From the NCBI RefSeq assembly GCF_022230885.1, contig NZ_JAKGCT010000004.1, positions 620,001-684,000 on the forward strand: 64,000 nucleotides of DNA. The letters are read 5' to 3'. A model generated the notes under the pieces. The model had not been told where the DNA came from and ran no database searches. It saw only the letters and a program-made list of their open reading frames with translations. Each line of letters opens with the position of its first letter. Position 1 is the first letter of the stretch. This document shows positions 29,603-39,211 of this stretch, in pieces. Position numbers and translations under genes: made by a program. The stretch comes from Paenalcaligenes niemegkensis. Lineage in GTDB: Bacteria > Pseudomonadota > Gammaproteobacteria > Burkholderiales > Burkholderiaceae_B.

Positions 29603-30136
29603 ATGCTCAAAGGCATCTATGCGCATTTCGATGAGCACGTTGAAACCTACCTGGCTACGGTAGCGTTGACGGTATTCACCTCACTGGTCATTTTTCAAGT
29701 GATCATGCGTTACGTATTCAACAGCCCGCCGGCCTGGTCTGAGGAAATTGCCCGCTACGCTTTGGTCTGGTTCGTCTATCTTAGTGGAAGCTATGCGGTG
29801 AAGTACCAACGGCATGTCAAGTTCAACGTGATCGTTGACCTGATAGGTAAGAAAGTCCCATTCGCCCAGCGCATCATTCGCCTTTTCGTTTTTCTACTCT
29901 GGCTCGCGTTTCTCATCTTTATGCTTAAGCTGTCCATTCAGATGGTGACCCGCCAGTTTGGTACGGGCCAGCTTGCCCCGGGCTCCCAGATCCCCATGTA
30001 TCTCGTTTACCTGGGCCTGCCCCTCGGGCTTCTGCTGATGTCTTTCCGTGTGCTTCAGCACACGACTGTAGCAATTATTGATATCGTCAAAAATCCCTTT
30101 GCTCCCATCCCTCCATCACAGCCTGAAGTGGACTAA
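29603..30136 (+). CDS. dctQ: TRAP transporter small membrane subunit DctQ
   Basis: Small inner-membrane TRAP subunit of 177 residues with four predicted helices (about 20-40, 55-75, 95-115, 135-155). It has the family's RYVFNSPPAWSEEIARYALVWFVYLSGSYAVKYQRHVKFN block. It lies 85 bases after dctP and 3 bases before dctM. Confidence 0.93.
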   Translation: MLKGIYAHFDEHVETYLATVALTVFTSLVIFQVIMRYVFNSPPAWSEEIARYALVWFVYLSGSYAVKYQRHVKFNVIVDLIGKKVPFAQRIIRLFVFLLWLAFLIFMLKLSIQMVTRQFGTGQLAPGSQIPMYLVYLGLPLGLLLMSFRVLQHTTVAIIDIVKNPFAPIPPSQPEVD

Positions 30137-30139
30137 TTC

Positions 30140-31420
30140 ATGGGCATTAGCACTCTCTTTATAAGCTTTGTGATCCTGCTTCTTCTTGGCATGCCGGTCG
30201 CGTTCGCACTCGGCATCTCGTCAGTATTTTCTATTCTTATTACCGGCGTGGTTCCAGTCAGTTATCTGACACAAACCATGTTCGGCGCCGTGGATTCCTA
30301 CTCGCTGCTGGCAGTCCCGCTCTTCGTGCTCTCCGGTGTCATCATGGAGTATGGCGGCCTATCAAGACGACTCATTGACGCGGCAAGAGCGTTCGTGGGC
30401 CACATCACTGGCGGTCTTTCGGCTGTAGCGCTGATGGGGACGGCAGTTTTCGCTATGCTCAGCGGCTCGGGCCCCGCCACCGTGGCCGCGATTGGGGGCA
30501 TCATGATTCCAGCCATGATTCGGGAAGGTTACGGGCGTGGCTTCAGTGCCGGCGTTCTGGCAACGGCAGGCGGTGTCGGCATTGTGATCCCGCCAAGCAT
30601 ACCGCTCATCATCTATGGGATTACAACAAACACCTCGATTGGCAATCTCTTCCTCGCGGGCTTTGTCCCGGGCTTCGTCATTGTGCTTCTTCTCTACCTT
30701 GTGAGCCGCCATATCTGCAAGAAGAACGGCTATGGCGCCGATGTCCCCAAGAGCAGCTGGAGGGAACGCGGCAACGCGTTGTGGCGTGCCAAGTGGACGC
30801 TGCTTATGCCGGTTGTGGTGCTCGGTGGTATTTACGGTGGTATCTTTACGCCCACCGAGGCATCGGGCGTTGCCGTGGCCTACAGCTTGATACTCGCCAT
30901 GGTATATAGTGAGACCAAGATCAGTCTGATTCCGGTGATGCTGAAGTCCACCTTCCTGATTTCAGGCATGATCCTGATCATTATCGCGACGGCGTCTACC
31001 TATGCCAGAATTCTGACGCTCGAGCGTATTCCTACCCTCATCGCCAATTTCCTCAATGGCTTGCCTGTGCCTTTCTGGGTAATTCTCGCAGTAATTTTGA
31101 TCCTGCTACTGTTTATTGGCATGTTCATGGAAACAATTGCGGGCATTATCCTGCTGGCGCCAATCCTGGTGCCGGTAGTGACCAACATGGGCATGGACCC
31201 GGTGCATTTCGGCGTTGTCATGATTGTGGCATCGATGATCGGGTTCGCCACCCCGCCAGTGGGCGATAACCTCAATGTAGCCAGTGCGATCAGTGGCCTT
31301 TCAATCGAAAGGGTGAGTATTGCGGCGCTTCCGTTCGTGATCGTACTTATCGCGTTTTTGTTCCTCGTCGCCTATGTGCCGCAAATTTCGCTGTTCTTGC
31401 CAAATTGGCTGGGTAAATAA
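30140..31420 (+). CDS. dctM: TRAP transporter large permease DctM
   Basis: Large TRAP permease of 426 residues with about 12 membrane helices. Family motifs include LLAVPLFVLSGVIMEYGGLS, GTAVFAMLSGSGPATVAAIGGIMIP, GVGIVIPPSIPLIIYG and the C-terminal GFATPPVGDNLNVAS. It forms the sodium-dependent transport channel with DctQ. It ends 13 bases from the convergent GntR gene. Confidence 0.94.
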   Translation: MGISTLFISFVILLLLGMPVAFALGISSVFSILITGVVPVSYLTQTMFGAVDSYSLLAVPLFVLSGVIMEYGGLSRRLIDAARAFVGHITGGLSAVALMGTAVFAMLSGSGPATVAAIGGIMIPAMIREGYGRGFSAGVLATAGGVGIVIPPSIPLIIYGITTNTSIGNLFLAGFVPGFVIVLLLYLVSRHICKKNGYGADVPKSSWRERGNALWRAKWTLLMPVVVLGGIYGGIFTPTEASGVAVAYSLILAMVYSETKISLIPVMLKSTFLISGMILIIIATASTYARILTLERIPTLIANFLNGLPVPFWVILAVILILLLFIGMFMETIAGIILLAPILVPVVTNMGMDPVHFGVVMIVASMIGFATPPVGDNLNVASAISGLSIERVSIAALPFVIVLIAFLFLVAYVPQISLFLPNWLGK

Positions 31421-31432
31421 TTCTTGGCCGTG

Positions 31433-32101
31433 TCAGCTCAGGCACTCGCGTTGCGCCTGTATGGCCTGAGTGATGAAGATCTCCGACTCATCGATATGGA
31501 TGCGGAATGCATCGACTGCCAATTGGGGATCTCCTGCCCGGATGGCATCCATAAGCTCTCGGTGCTCGCGGGCAATCTCCCGGGGCGAGGCTTGATCAGA
31601 ACGGTAGTACGTCAGCGCCAGCCGTTTTTCCGCAGAAATACTGCGGTAGAATTTTTGCAGTCGCGTGCTTCCAGTCGCGGCAATAAGCGCTTGATGGAAC
31701 TTGAAATCGAATTTCAGGATATCCCCCCAATTGTCTTCATCGCACAGCACTTCCATGACTCGAACAGCATTTTCGGCCTCTTTGGGCACCACTCCGCTGG
31801 TGGTAAGAATGCGAGCCGTTTCGAGTTCAATCAGCCGGCGAACGGCAAACAGGTCACGAATATCGCTTTCTGAAAACTGTGGAATATAGACACTTTTGTT
31901 GGGTTCGCGGCGCAGAATTCCGTCATGTATGAGCACCACAATCGCTGATCGGATGGTCTGACGCGGCACGTCAAAGCGTTCCGCGAGCTGCGACTCGATG
32001 AGCACGTCACCAGGACGGAACATCCCACTAAAAATCTCTTCGCTGATTTGCCCGGCAATGGCTTCCACCACTGAAACCGTTCGAAGCTTATGTGTACTCA
32101 T
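31433..32101 (-). CDS. GntR-family (FCD) transcriptional regulator
   Basis: Repressor-type regulator of 222 residues. It has an N-terminal winged helix (SEEIFSGMFRPGDVLIESQLAERFDVPRQTIRSAIVVL) and a C-terminal helical FCD effector domain with conserved Arg/Asp/His positions (RRLIELETARIL, FKFHQALIAATGS, EHRELMDAI). FCD proteins bind small organic acids through a metal. It is the second gene of a leftward pair with the SDR (6-base gap). The shared TTGTAYGACA motif before dctP and before the aminotransferase gene is its most likely operator. Confidence 0.92.
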   Translation of the reverse strand: MSTHKLRTVSVVEAIAGQISEEIFSGMFRPGDVLIESQLAERFDVPRQTIRSAIVVLIHDGILRREPNKSVYIPQFSESDIRDLFAVRRLIELETARILTTSGVVPKEAENAVRVMEVLCDEDNWGDILKFDFKFHQALIAATGSTRLQKFYRSISAEKRLALTYYRSDQASPREIAREHRELMDAIRAGDPQLAVDAFRIHIDESEIFITQAIQAQRECLS

Positions 32102-32107
32102 GAATCC

Positions 32108-32875
32108 TCATTTCGCAAGATATCCGCCATCGACGGGAATGGATATGCCGGTCAGGTAGGCATTCTCGGGCGAAGCCAGAAAGCTTACGACTGAGGCAAT
32201 ATCATTTGACTCTGCAATTCGGCCCAGGGGGATCGCTGCCGCCACACGTTCTGCTTCACCCTCTGGGTCCGGCTGGCTATCCAGCCATTGCTGATAAAGC
32301 GGCGTACGGGTCATGCCAGGAGCGACCGCATTGACCCGAATGTTTTCCGCAGCCAAGTCGATGGCAGCCGCTTTGGTAAAGGCAAGCATTGCTCCCTTGC
32401 TCGCACTGTAGACACCCATTGTGGGAACACCAATGCTGGCGAGCCGCGAAGTGATATTGATGATAGAACCACCATCGCCCTGCTCTTTCATGACCCGTGC
32501 AGCGGCAATCAGAAGATTCATGGGAGCGAAGGTATTGGTCTCGAAGGTGGTGCGAATTTCTTCCTCGCTTACATCGAGCAGATTATTTGTATGATCAATC
32601 GCAGCATTGTTGACCAGTACATCGATACGCCCACACTCAGCAAGCGTTGCCTTGACGAGCGCGGCCGCCGAACCGGAGTCACTTAAGTCGGCACGGACGA
32701 ATCGGGCACGTTCACCGAGTTCATCGGAGACTCGACGCCCACGCTCTTCTGAGCGTCCGCTAACCACAACTCGCAGGCCATCCTGAATCAAGCGCCTTGC
32801 GATTTCGATTCCAATACCCGAAGTTGCCCCGGTTACCAGCGCAACGCGTCCTGCATTCTGCTGAGTCATTCCCAT
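32108..32875 (-). CDS. Short-chain dehydrogenase/reductase (SDR)
   Basis: Classical NAD(P)-dependent SDR of 255 residues. It has the cofactor motif TGATSGIG (residues about 16-23), NNAAID, catalytic Ser in INITSRLAS, YSASK (Tyr and Lys of the active site) and a C-terminal PVDGGYLAK tail. It probably oxidises a hydroxyl group of the imported carboxylate or an intermediate. It is co-transcribed with the GntR gene and divergent from the tartrate/malate dehydrogenase gene. Confidence 0.92.
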   Translation of the reverse strand: MGMTQQNAGRVALVTGATSGIGIEIARRLIQDGLRVVVSGRSEERGRRVSDELGERARFVRADLSDSGSAAALVKATLAECGRIDVLVNNAAIDHTNNLLDVSEEEIRTTFETNTFAPMNLLIAAARVMKEQGDGGSIINITSRLASIGVPTMGVYSASKGAMLAFTKAAAIDLAAENIRVNAVAPGMTRTPLYQQWLDSQPDPEGEAERVAAAIPLGRIAESNDIASVVSFLASPENAYLTGISIPVDGGYLAK

Positions 32876-33017
32876 CCTTTTACCCCTACTGTTTATCGGA
32901 TTAATGAAGACACGCCGCCTTCATATTAATTCAGCAATAGACCGCATCTTAGCCTTGTTATCGCAGCCATGTCAGATGCTAGACTTAAGCGGATTCTACC
33001 AATAAAGGAGAGAGAAC

Positions 33018-34097
33018 ATGGCTCATCGCATTGCAGTGATTCCTGGCGACGGCATCGGTAAAGAGGTTATGCCCGAGGGCGTGCGCGTGCTTGAGGCTGC
33101 CGCCCGGCGCTTTAATATCGATCTGGAACTCGATTATTTTGACTTCGCCAGCTGCGATTACTATGCCGAACATGGCCAGATGCTGCCCAACGACTGGTTC
33201 GAGACCCTTAAAGGCTTCGACGCTATCTTCTATGGTGCCGTGGGCTGGCCAGAGACCGTACCTGATCATATTTCGCTGTGGGGATCACTGCTGCAGTTTC
33301 GGCGACGTTTCGACCAGTACGTCAACCTGCGTCCCTGCCGGCTACTTCACGGTATCGATAGCCCACTGGCTGGCCGCAAGCCCGGCGATATCGACTTCTA
33401 CGTGGTGCGCGAGAACACCGAGGGAGAATACTCCAGCGTCGGTGGCAAGATGTTCGAAGGCACCGAGCGCGAACTGGTGATCCAGGAAACGATAATGACA
33501 CGCCACGGCACTGACCGGGTGCTGAAGTTCGCCTTTGATCTGGCCCAGAGCCGGCCCAGAAAGAAGCTCACCTCGGCCACCAAGTCCAACGGCATTGCCA
33601 TCACCATGCCCTGGTGGGACGAACGCGTTGCTGCGATGGCGAAAGATTATCCCGATGTCGCCGCCGACCAGTTCCACATTGATATCCTCACCGCCAACTT
33701 CGTCTTGCATCCCGACTGGTTCGACGTGGTGGTCGCCAGCAACCTGTTTGGCGACATACTATCGGATCTCGGCCCCGCCTGCACCGGCACCATCGGCGTC
33801 GCTCCCTCGGCCAACATCAATCCCGAAGGCTCTTTTCCCAGCCTGTTCGAGCCGGTACACGGCAGCGCTCCGGATATTGCCGGACGCGGAATCGCCAACC
33901 CTATCGGACAAATCTGGTCAGGCGCTATGATGCTCGACCATTTAGGTCATCGCGAAGCCGCCGACGCTATCGTAGCCGCTTTCGAGGCCACATTAGCCGA
34001 CGCTAAGCAGGACGTGGTCACCCCCGATATAGGGGGCCAGGGAAGCACAGAAAGCCTGGGCCGGGCGATCAGTCTGGCCCTCTCTGGCGATAGCTAA
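33018..34097 (+). CDS. Tartrate/D-malate dehydrogenase (decarboxylating)
   Basis: NAD-dependent beta-decarboxylating dehydrogenase of the isopropylmalate/isocitrate superfamily, TtuC/DmlA branch. The N-terminus is IAVIPGDGIGKEVMPEG, followed by GAVGWPETVPDHISLWG, LRPCRLL, the substrate motif VVRENTEGEYSSVGGK, and the metal and cofactor region SNLFGDILSDLGPACTGTIGVAPSANI, FEPVHGSAPDIAGRGIANP. AAAGGAGAG precedes the ATG. It would convert D-malate to pyruvate or tartrate to a C3 acid. It is transcribed rightward with the aminotransferase after a 160-base gap. Confidence 0.9.
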   Translation: MAHRIAVIPGDGIGKEVMPEGVRVLEAAARRFNIDLELDYFDFASCDYYAEHGQMLPNDWFETLKGFDAIFYGAVGWPETVPDHISLWGSLLQFRRRFDQYVNLRPCRLLHGIDSPLAGRKPGDIDFYVVRENTEGEYSSVGGKMFEGTERELVIQETIMTRHGTDRVLKFAFDLAQSRPRKKLTSATKSNGIAITMPWWDERVAAMAKDYPDVAADQFHIDILTANFVLHPDWFDVVVASNLFGDILSDLGPACTGTIGVAPSANINPEGSFPSLFEPVHGSAPDIAGRGIANPIGQIWSGAMMLDHLGHREAADAIVAAFEATLADAKQDVVTPDIGGQGSTESLGRAISLALSGDS

Positions 34098-34206
34098 GCC
34101 GCTGTTATTGAAAATAAAAAGTGGTGTAGATGAGGCAACAGAATAAGACGGCATCATTGAGCTGGACAAATTTGATGACAGCACTACAATGGCCAATATG
34201 AGCAAG

Positions 34207-34217
34207 TTGTATGACAA
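34207..34217 (+). promoter_or_regulatory. Putative second GntR operator
   Basis: TTGTATGACAA shares TTGTAYGACA with the site upstream of dctP and is itself palindromic (TTGT-ATG-ACAA). It lies about 40 bases before the aminotransferase start. Confidence 0.5.
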
Positions 34218-34257
34218 TCATCCAAAACTCATAGTCTAACCTTGGGAGCTACTCAAT

Positions 34258-35526
34258 ATGACTACTCCGGCATTATGGAGCGCGCAAGCGCACATGCCCT
34301 CAGTGATCGGCAGACAGATCAATGTGATATCCGCTAAGGGAGCCTATCTCACCACCGATACCGGTGCCAGGCTATTCGACGGAACCGCATCGCTTTGGTA
34401 TGCCAACATCGGGCATGGACGAGAAGAGATGGCACAGGTCGCCTATGAGCAGATGAAAAAGCTCGAGGTCTATCATGTCTTTGGACGCTATACGAACGAC
34501 AGGGCCATTGAACTCTCAGAGAGGCTCGTCAGCCTATCGCCTATCGCCAACGCCAAAGTGATTCTGAACAGCGGTGGGTCTGACGCCATCGACGCTGCCC
34601 TGAAGCTTGCACGCCGCTACTGGAACCTTGTGGGCCGCACAGACAAAAAAGTGATCATTAGCCGGGAGCATTCGTACCATGGGCTCCATGCTTACGGTAC
34701 CAGCGTCGCAGGCCTGGACTTCAACCGCGAGGGCTATGGAACCGACTCACTCGTTGATGGCACTGCGCGCGTTGGTAAACACGACGCGGGCGCCTTCGCC
34801 GCAGCAATCAAAGGCATCGGAGCTGAGAATATCGCAGCCTACCTTGCTGAACCTGTCATGGGCACCGGCGGCGTACACCCGCCGCAAGAAGGTTACTTCG
34901 ACGAGATTCAACGCCTCTGCCGCGAGAACGATATCCTTTTCATCGCCGATGAGGTCATCACCGGTTTTGGCCGCACCGGCGAAATGTTCGCCTCGACTCG
35001 CTACCGGCTTCAGCCAGATATGATCGTCTTTGCAAAAGGGGTGACCTCGGGGTACGCAGCGCTGGGCGGCATTCTCGTCGCGCCTCGGATGTGGCAGCCC
35101 TTTTTTGAGCGCGGTGCTGACTCGCCAATCTATCGTCACGGCACCACCTATTCGGGTCACCCCGTCACCGCCGCACTCGCACTGAAGAATCTCGAAATTC
35201 TGGAGCATGAAGGCCTCGTCGCCCGCTCAGCGGCACTTGAGCAGGTACTTGCTAACGAGTTAAAGGCAATCGAATCGCATGAACTCGTGACCAGCACGCG
35301 CGTCGGCGGCTTCCTGGGCGCTATTGAACTCTCTAGCGAAATCAGCGCCGAAGCCGTCTCCGACCAAGTCATCGAACAAGGCTTCATCACACGTCCGCTG
35401 CGTGGTAATGCCCTGCAGATCAGCCCTCCTTTTATTTCCACCGATCAGGAAATACGTGATCTGGTAGCTGCTGTACGCGGGGTACTAGACTACGTCAACG
35501 TAAATGCGGTGAAGGCTACTGCTTGA
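34258..35526 (+). CDS. Class III (omega) aminotransferase
   Basis: PLP-dependent aminotransferase of 422 residues. It has the class III pattern: LFDGTASLWYANIGHGREEMA near the N-terminus, ILNSGGSDAIDAALKLARRY, SYHGLHAYGTSVAG, EPVMGTGGVHPP, the acidic pair in IADEVITGFGRTG, and the PLP lysine in FAKGVTSGYAALGG (about residue 260). TYSGHPVTAALAL follows. It probably moves the amino group from an omega- or beta-amino acid to pyruvate or 2-oxoglutarate. Locus context suggests catabolism of an imported amino- or hydroxy-dicarboxylate. Confidence 0.91.
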   Translation: MTTPALWSAQAHMPSVIGRQINVISAKGAYLTTDTGARLFDGTASLWYANIGHGREEMAQVAYEQMKKLEVYHVFGRYTNDRAIELSERLVSLSPIANAKVILNSGGSDAIDAALKLARRYWNLVGRTDKKVIISREHSYHGLHAYGTSVAGLDFNREGYGTDSLVDGTARVGKHDAGAFAAAIKGIGAENIAAYLAEPVMGTGGVHPPQEGYFDEIQRLCRENDILFIADEVITGFGRTGEMFASTRYRLQPDMIVFAKGVTSGYAALGGILVAPRMWQPFFERGADSPIYRHGTTYSGHPVTAALALKNLEILEHEGLVARSAALEQVLANELKAIESHELVTSTRVGGFLGAIELSSEISAEAVSDQVIEQGFITRPLRGNALQISPPFISTDQEIRDLVAAVRGVLDYVNVNAVKATA

Positions 35527-35589
35527 GCAATGCGTCAAAGGATGCTGCAGCGCACGAAGAAATAAGCCTCGATAACAATATGCAATCAA

Positions 35590-35627
35590 AAGGCCGAGAC
35601 TCCAGAAAGAGTCACGGCCTACTTTTT
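35590..35627 (+). terminator. Rho-independent terminator after aminotransferase gene
   Basis: AGGCCGAGACTC pairs with GAGTCACGGCCT (one A-A mismatch) and is followed by ACTTTTTC. It lies 65 bases after the stop. Confidence 0.8.
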
Positions 35628-35679
35628 CTTCAGGGGCAGCATTTGCATTCAGCCCGAGACTGAGGTTACGGGTGCCAGC

Positions 35680-36702
35680 TTAGAGCTCTCTTCGGACGAT
35701 TTCAGCGCCTGCACTTAAGGCGTTTAATTTGCCTCTTGCTACTTGACGGGCTAAGGGTGCCATACCACAGTTGGTAGAAGGATAAAGTTTGTCGGCATCT
35801 ACAAACTGAAGCGCTTTTCGCAAGGTATTGGCAACTTCCTCAGGTGTTTCAATGGCATTGGTTGCCACATCAATGGCCCCTACCATTACTTTTTTACCTC
35901 GAATGAGTTCAATTAAATCCATTGGAACATGAGAATTTTGACATTCCAGTGAAATGATATCGATATTGGATTTTTGCAGCTTTGGAAACGATTTTTCGTA
36001 TTGAAGCCACTCTGACCCCAGCGTCTTTTTCCAATCTGTATTGGCTTTGATACCGTAGCCATAACAAATGTGTACAGCAGTTTCACACTTAAGCCCTTCA
36101 ATTGCCCTTTCTAAGGTGGCAATTCCCCAATCATTCACGTCATCAAAGAAAACATTAAATGCGGGCTCGTCAAACTGGATAATATCAACGCCAGCAGCCT
36201 CTAACTCCCTAGCTTCTTGATTGAGGATTTTGGCGAATTCCCAAGCTAGTTTTTCACGGCTTTTATAATGATTATCATAAAGCGTATCGATCATGGTCAT
36301 AGGACCTGGCAGAGCCCATTTTATGGGTTGCGTGGTTTGCTGCCGTAAAAACTTGGCATCTTCAACAAAAACGGGCTTTTGACGAGCAACAGCGCCAACG
36401 ACCGTCGGTACACTCGCATCATAGCGATCACGAATTCTAACGGTCTCGCGTTTCTCAAAATCGACGCCGCTAAGGTGTTCAATAAACGTGGTGACAAAGT
36501 GCTGTCGAGTTTGCTCGCCATCACTAATAATATCAATACCTGCTTTTAATTGCTCTTGCAATGACAAACATAAGGCATCTTTTTTGCCTTCAACCAATTC
36601 CTCGTCTTCTAACCTCCAGGGTGACCAAAGAGTCTCAGGTTCTGCAAGCCAAGAAGGTTTAGGTAAGCTGCCAGCAGTCGAAGTAGGTAATAATTTTTTC
36701 AT
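35680..36702 (-). CDS. mesD: Core-MetE methionine synthase MesD
   Basis: Short cobalamin-independent methionine synthase of 340 residues. It lacks the N-terminal half of MetE and keeps the catalytic barrel: GSLPKPSWL, SDGEQTRQHF, ALPGPMTMID, VDIIQFDEPAF, HICYGYG, and zinc-ligand region STNCGMAPLAR. The layout next to a DUF1852 gene identifies the MesD type, a folate-independent enzyme that makes methionine from homocysteine with an unusual methyl donor and needs oxygen and MesX. It lies 23 bases after mesX in one operon. A+T content is visibly higher than that of the flanking genes, which suggests acquisition by transfer. Confidence 0.9.
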   Translation of the reverse strand: MKKLLPTSTAGSLPKPSWLAEPETLWSPWRLEDEELVEGKKDALCLSLQEQLKAGIDIISDGEQTRQHFVTTFIEHLSGVDFEKRETVRIRDRYDASVPTVVGAVARQKPVFVEDAKFLRQQTTQPIKWALPGPMTMIDTLYDNHYKSREKLAWEFAKILNQEARELEAAGVDIIQFDEPAFNVFFDDVNDWGIATLERAIEGLKCETAVHICYGYGIKANTDWKKTLGSEWLQYEKSFPKLQKSNIDIISLECQNSHVPMDLIELIRGKKVMVGAIDVATNAIETPEEVANTLRKALQFVDADKLYPSTNCGMAPLARQVARGKLNALSAGAEIVRREL

Positions 36703-36725
36703 AATAGATGATCTTGTTTTTTTGG

Positions 36726-37706
36726 TTAATCAAAGTGCGTAATTAGCAGCCCATTGCTCAAGAATAGTTTTGTATGGTTTGATGAAGTGCTCCTCAGCAA
36801 ATCTCCCTGCTTAATCGCTAACTCGCCACGCTCTTCTCGATCATAAACAATTTGAGTTAACGAATGATCCAGGTTCTTCAGATTTGGCTTATAGATTTTT
36901 CCGGCTGCAGCATTAGAATTATAAATTTCAGGACGATAAATTTTTTGAAAAGTTTCCATCGTGCTGATGGTGCTTATAAGCTCAAGATTGCTGTAATCAT
37001 TAAGCAAATCACCGAGGAAGAAAAAAGCCAGCGGCGCAACGCTATTTGGTGGCATAAAATAACGAACATTCAACCCCATTTTTTTGAAATATTGCTCAGT
37101 TAACGATGATTCATTTGGCTGATATTCATGGCCTAATATTGGATGCTGATTTTCAGTACGATGATAGGTCTTGCTATCCGAAACACTTAAACATATAACC
37201 GGCAGTTTTTTAAAGAATTCCTTGTAAACAGTTGAATTTACAAAACTCTTGAATAGTTTTCCATGCAGCTCGCCAAAACCATCAGGAATACTAAATTGAG
37301 ATTGATCCTTATTATGATCCAACAATAATACGCTAAAGTCATAGTCCCGAATATAAGAAGAAAAATTATTCCCTACAATCCCTTCAATACGTTCGTTAGT
37401 TTTGTGATCAATAATATTCGTTTTCAGTATTTCAATAGATGGAAAGGCATGCCCATTTCCTTCAAGATCCATATCAACGGAAATAATTTCAAGTTCGACA
37501 GAGTAACGATTTCCCTTGGGATTATCCCAATGTGCCAAAGCATTGAAACGATTGTCAATCATCTTTAAGGTATTGCGCAAATTCTCTTGACGACTCTCTC
37601 CTCTAGCCAAATTAGCAAAATTGGTGGTAATGCGCGTATTGTCAGAAGGACGATAGTTTTCATCGAAAAAAACGCTCTTGATACTAAATGCAAACTCTTT
37701 ATTCAT
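36726..37706 (-). CDS. mesX: MesX (DUF1852), partner of MesD
   Basis: DUF1852 protein of 326 residues, the first gene of the mesX-mesD operon. It has no known catalytic motif. It is recognised by its N-terminus (FAFSIKSVFFDENYRPSDNTRITTNFANLARGESRQENL) and by its fixed partnership with core-MetE genes. MesX is required for MesD activity. The gene is strongly A+T-rich, resembling Acinetobacter-type coding sequence more than its neighbours. A divergent MetR-like regulator lies 250 bases upstream. Confidence 0.9.
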   Translation of the reverse strand: MNKEFAFSIKSVFFDENYRPSDNTRITTNFANLARGESRQENLRNTLKMIDNRFNALAHWDNPKGNRYSVELEIISVDMDLEGNGHAFPSIEILKTNIIDHKTNERIEGIVGNNFSSYIRDYDFSVLLLDHNKDQSQFSIPDGFGELHGKLFKSFVNSTVYKEFFKKLPVICLSVSDSKTYHRTENQHPILGHEYQPNESSLTEQYFKKMGLNVRYFMPPNSVAPLAFFFLGDLLNDYSNLELISTISTMETFQKIYRPEIYNSNAAAGKIYKPNLKNLDHSLTQIVYDREERGELAIKQGDLLRSTSSNHTKLFLSNGLLITHFD

Positions 37707-37956
37707 TGTGATCTGGCGTCCTGATTTCCGAAATAAACGCTGAATTTATTTTTCAGCTGAGCCACTAATTGAGTAAATTAAGCTCATTTAAGTAGTAGTT
37801 GTATTCATCATTTGCTGTAAGGCCAAGACTGGCATTGCTGCAGCAGTCCTCGCTTTGGAACGGCAAATGAAGAAGGAATAAATTACATTGTAGGAAAAGC
37901 AATCTATGAAGTAAAATGGATTTATTTCACACATCCATGAATATTTCTCATACATA

Positions 37957-38864
37957 ATGTTAGAACGCATCCATCTGGCCGTTGTGCAGCAGGTCGAAAA
38001 GCAAGGATCCTTGACCGCAGCAGCGGGCATGCTGCATGTGACTCAATCTGCACTGAGTCACAGCATGAAGAAACTAGAACAGCAGCTGGGTACCGAAATC
38101 TGGCGACGCGAAGGCCGCAACCTGCAGCTTACTCAGGCAGGGCAATATCTGCTGGCCGTGGCCAATCGCGTGCTGCCGCAGCTGGATCTGGCCGAAGAAC
38201 GGTTGCTCCAGTTCGCCCAGGGTGAGCGAGGCTCCCTGCGCATTGGCATGGAGTGCCACCCCTGCTATCAATGGCTACTGAAGATCGTCTCACCTTATCT
38301 GAGCACCTGGCCAGATGTGGATGTGGATGTGAAGCAGAAGTTCCAGTTCGGCGGCATCGGCGCAATTTTTGGTTATGAGATTGATTTGCTCGTCACACCC
38401 GATCCACTATTCAAACCAGGCCTGACATTCGAGCCTGTGTTCGACTATGAACAGGTACTGGTGGTCGCCAAAGGCCATGCACTCGCAAACCTTGCCTATG
38501 CCAAACCGCATCACCTCACCAAGGAGATACTGATTTCCTATCCGGTAGACGTGGAACGCCTGGATATCTACAACCAGTTTCTACAGCCAGCAGGCATCAC
38601 GCCCAGACGCCACAAAAGCATTGAAACCACGGACATCATGATGCAAATGGTGGCCAGTGGCCGGGGGTAGCAGCCTTGCCGCGCTGGCTAGTTGAAGAGT
38701 ACGCAGAGAAACTGGACGTGGCACCGGTACGCCTGGGCCCCAAAGGCATTGCCAAGCAGATTTTTCTGGGCGCACGCGAAACAGATATCACTATTGACTA
38801 TGTGCAGGCCTTTGTAGAGTTAGCCCGCAGCACCTCTCCCTCTTTTTCGCAAGGCATCAGCTAA
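37957..38864 (+). CDS. LysR-family regulator (MetR-like), frameshifted
   Basis: LysR regulator resembling MetR: N-terminal helix-turn-helix (GSLTAAAGMLHVTQSALSHSMKKLEQQLG) and effector domain with RIGMECHPCYQWL, the MetR hallmark. It breaks at ...MVASGRG because of a TAG in the run CCGGGGGTAG. One more G in G5 (38663-38667) restores GRGVAALPRWLVEEYAEKL and a normal end at 38864. Divergent from mesX-mesD, it probably activates them under methionine or homocysteine control. It has higher G+C than the mes genes. Confidence 0.86.
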
Positions 38865-38945
38865 TGGCTATTATTGGTTGAGTAGATGTAACTGAACGAG
38901 ATCAACCGACAGGCGCGGCATATCGTGCCGCAATTTGCCGAACGT

Positions 38946-39083
38946 TCATTGCCTATAGATAGCACCGTCGCATTGCGGTGCGGCCGTGATGACTCCTGCC
39001 TGGCGTTCCAAGTCCTGCGCGTCGGTGCTGACGCGCAGATACATCCGCGCCACCATCGGCACGGCCGTGGCCTTCTGCTTCAT
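38946..39083 (-). pseudogene. Serine recombinase N-terminal fragment
   Basis: Short relic starting at ATG 39083 (after AGGAAG) with the serine-recombinase signature RMYLRVSTDAQDLERQ, then degenerate sequence and an early stop. The catalytic serine is present but the rest of the catalytic domain and the DNA-binding domain are missing. Confidence 0.65.
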
Positions 39084-39211
39084 GTCGCTTCCTTTGGGCA
39101 TACCGTAATGTTCAAGCATCACTTTAGAATGGCACCTAGAATGAGACCTAACTGGCAAAAAACTCTGGATTATCGTAATTGAAATGAACGTTGATATGAA
39201 GGACTAAATTA

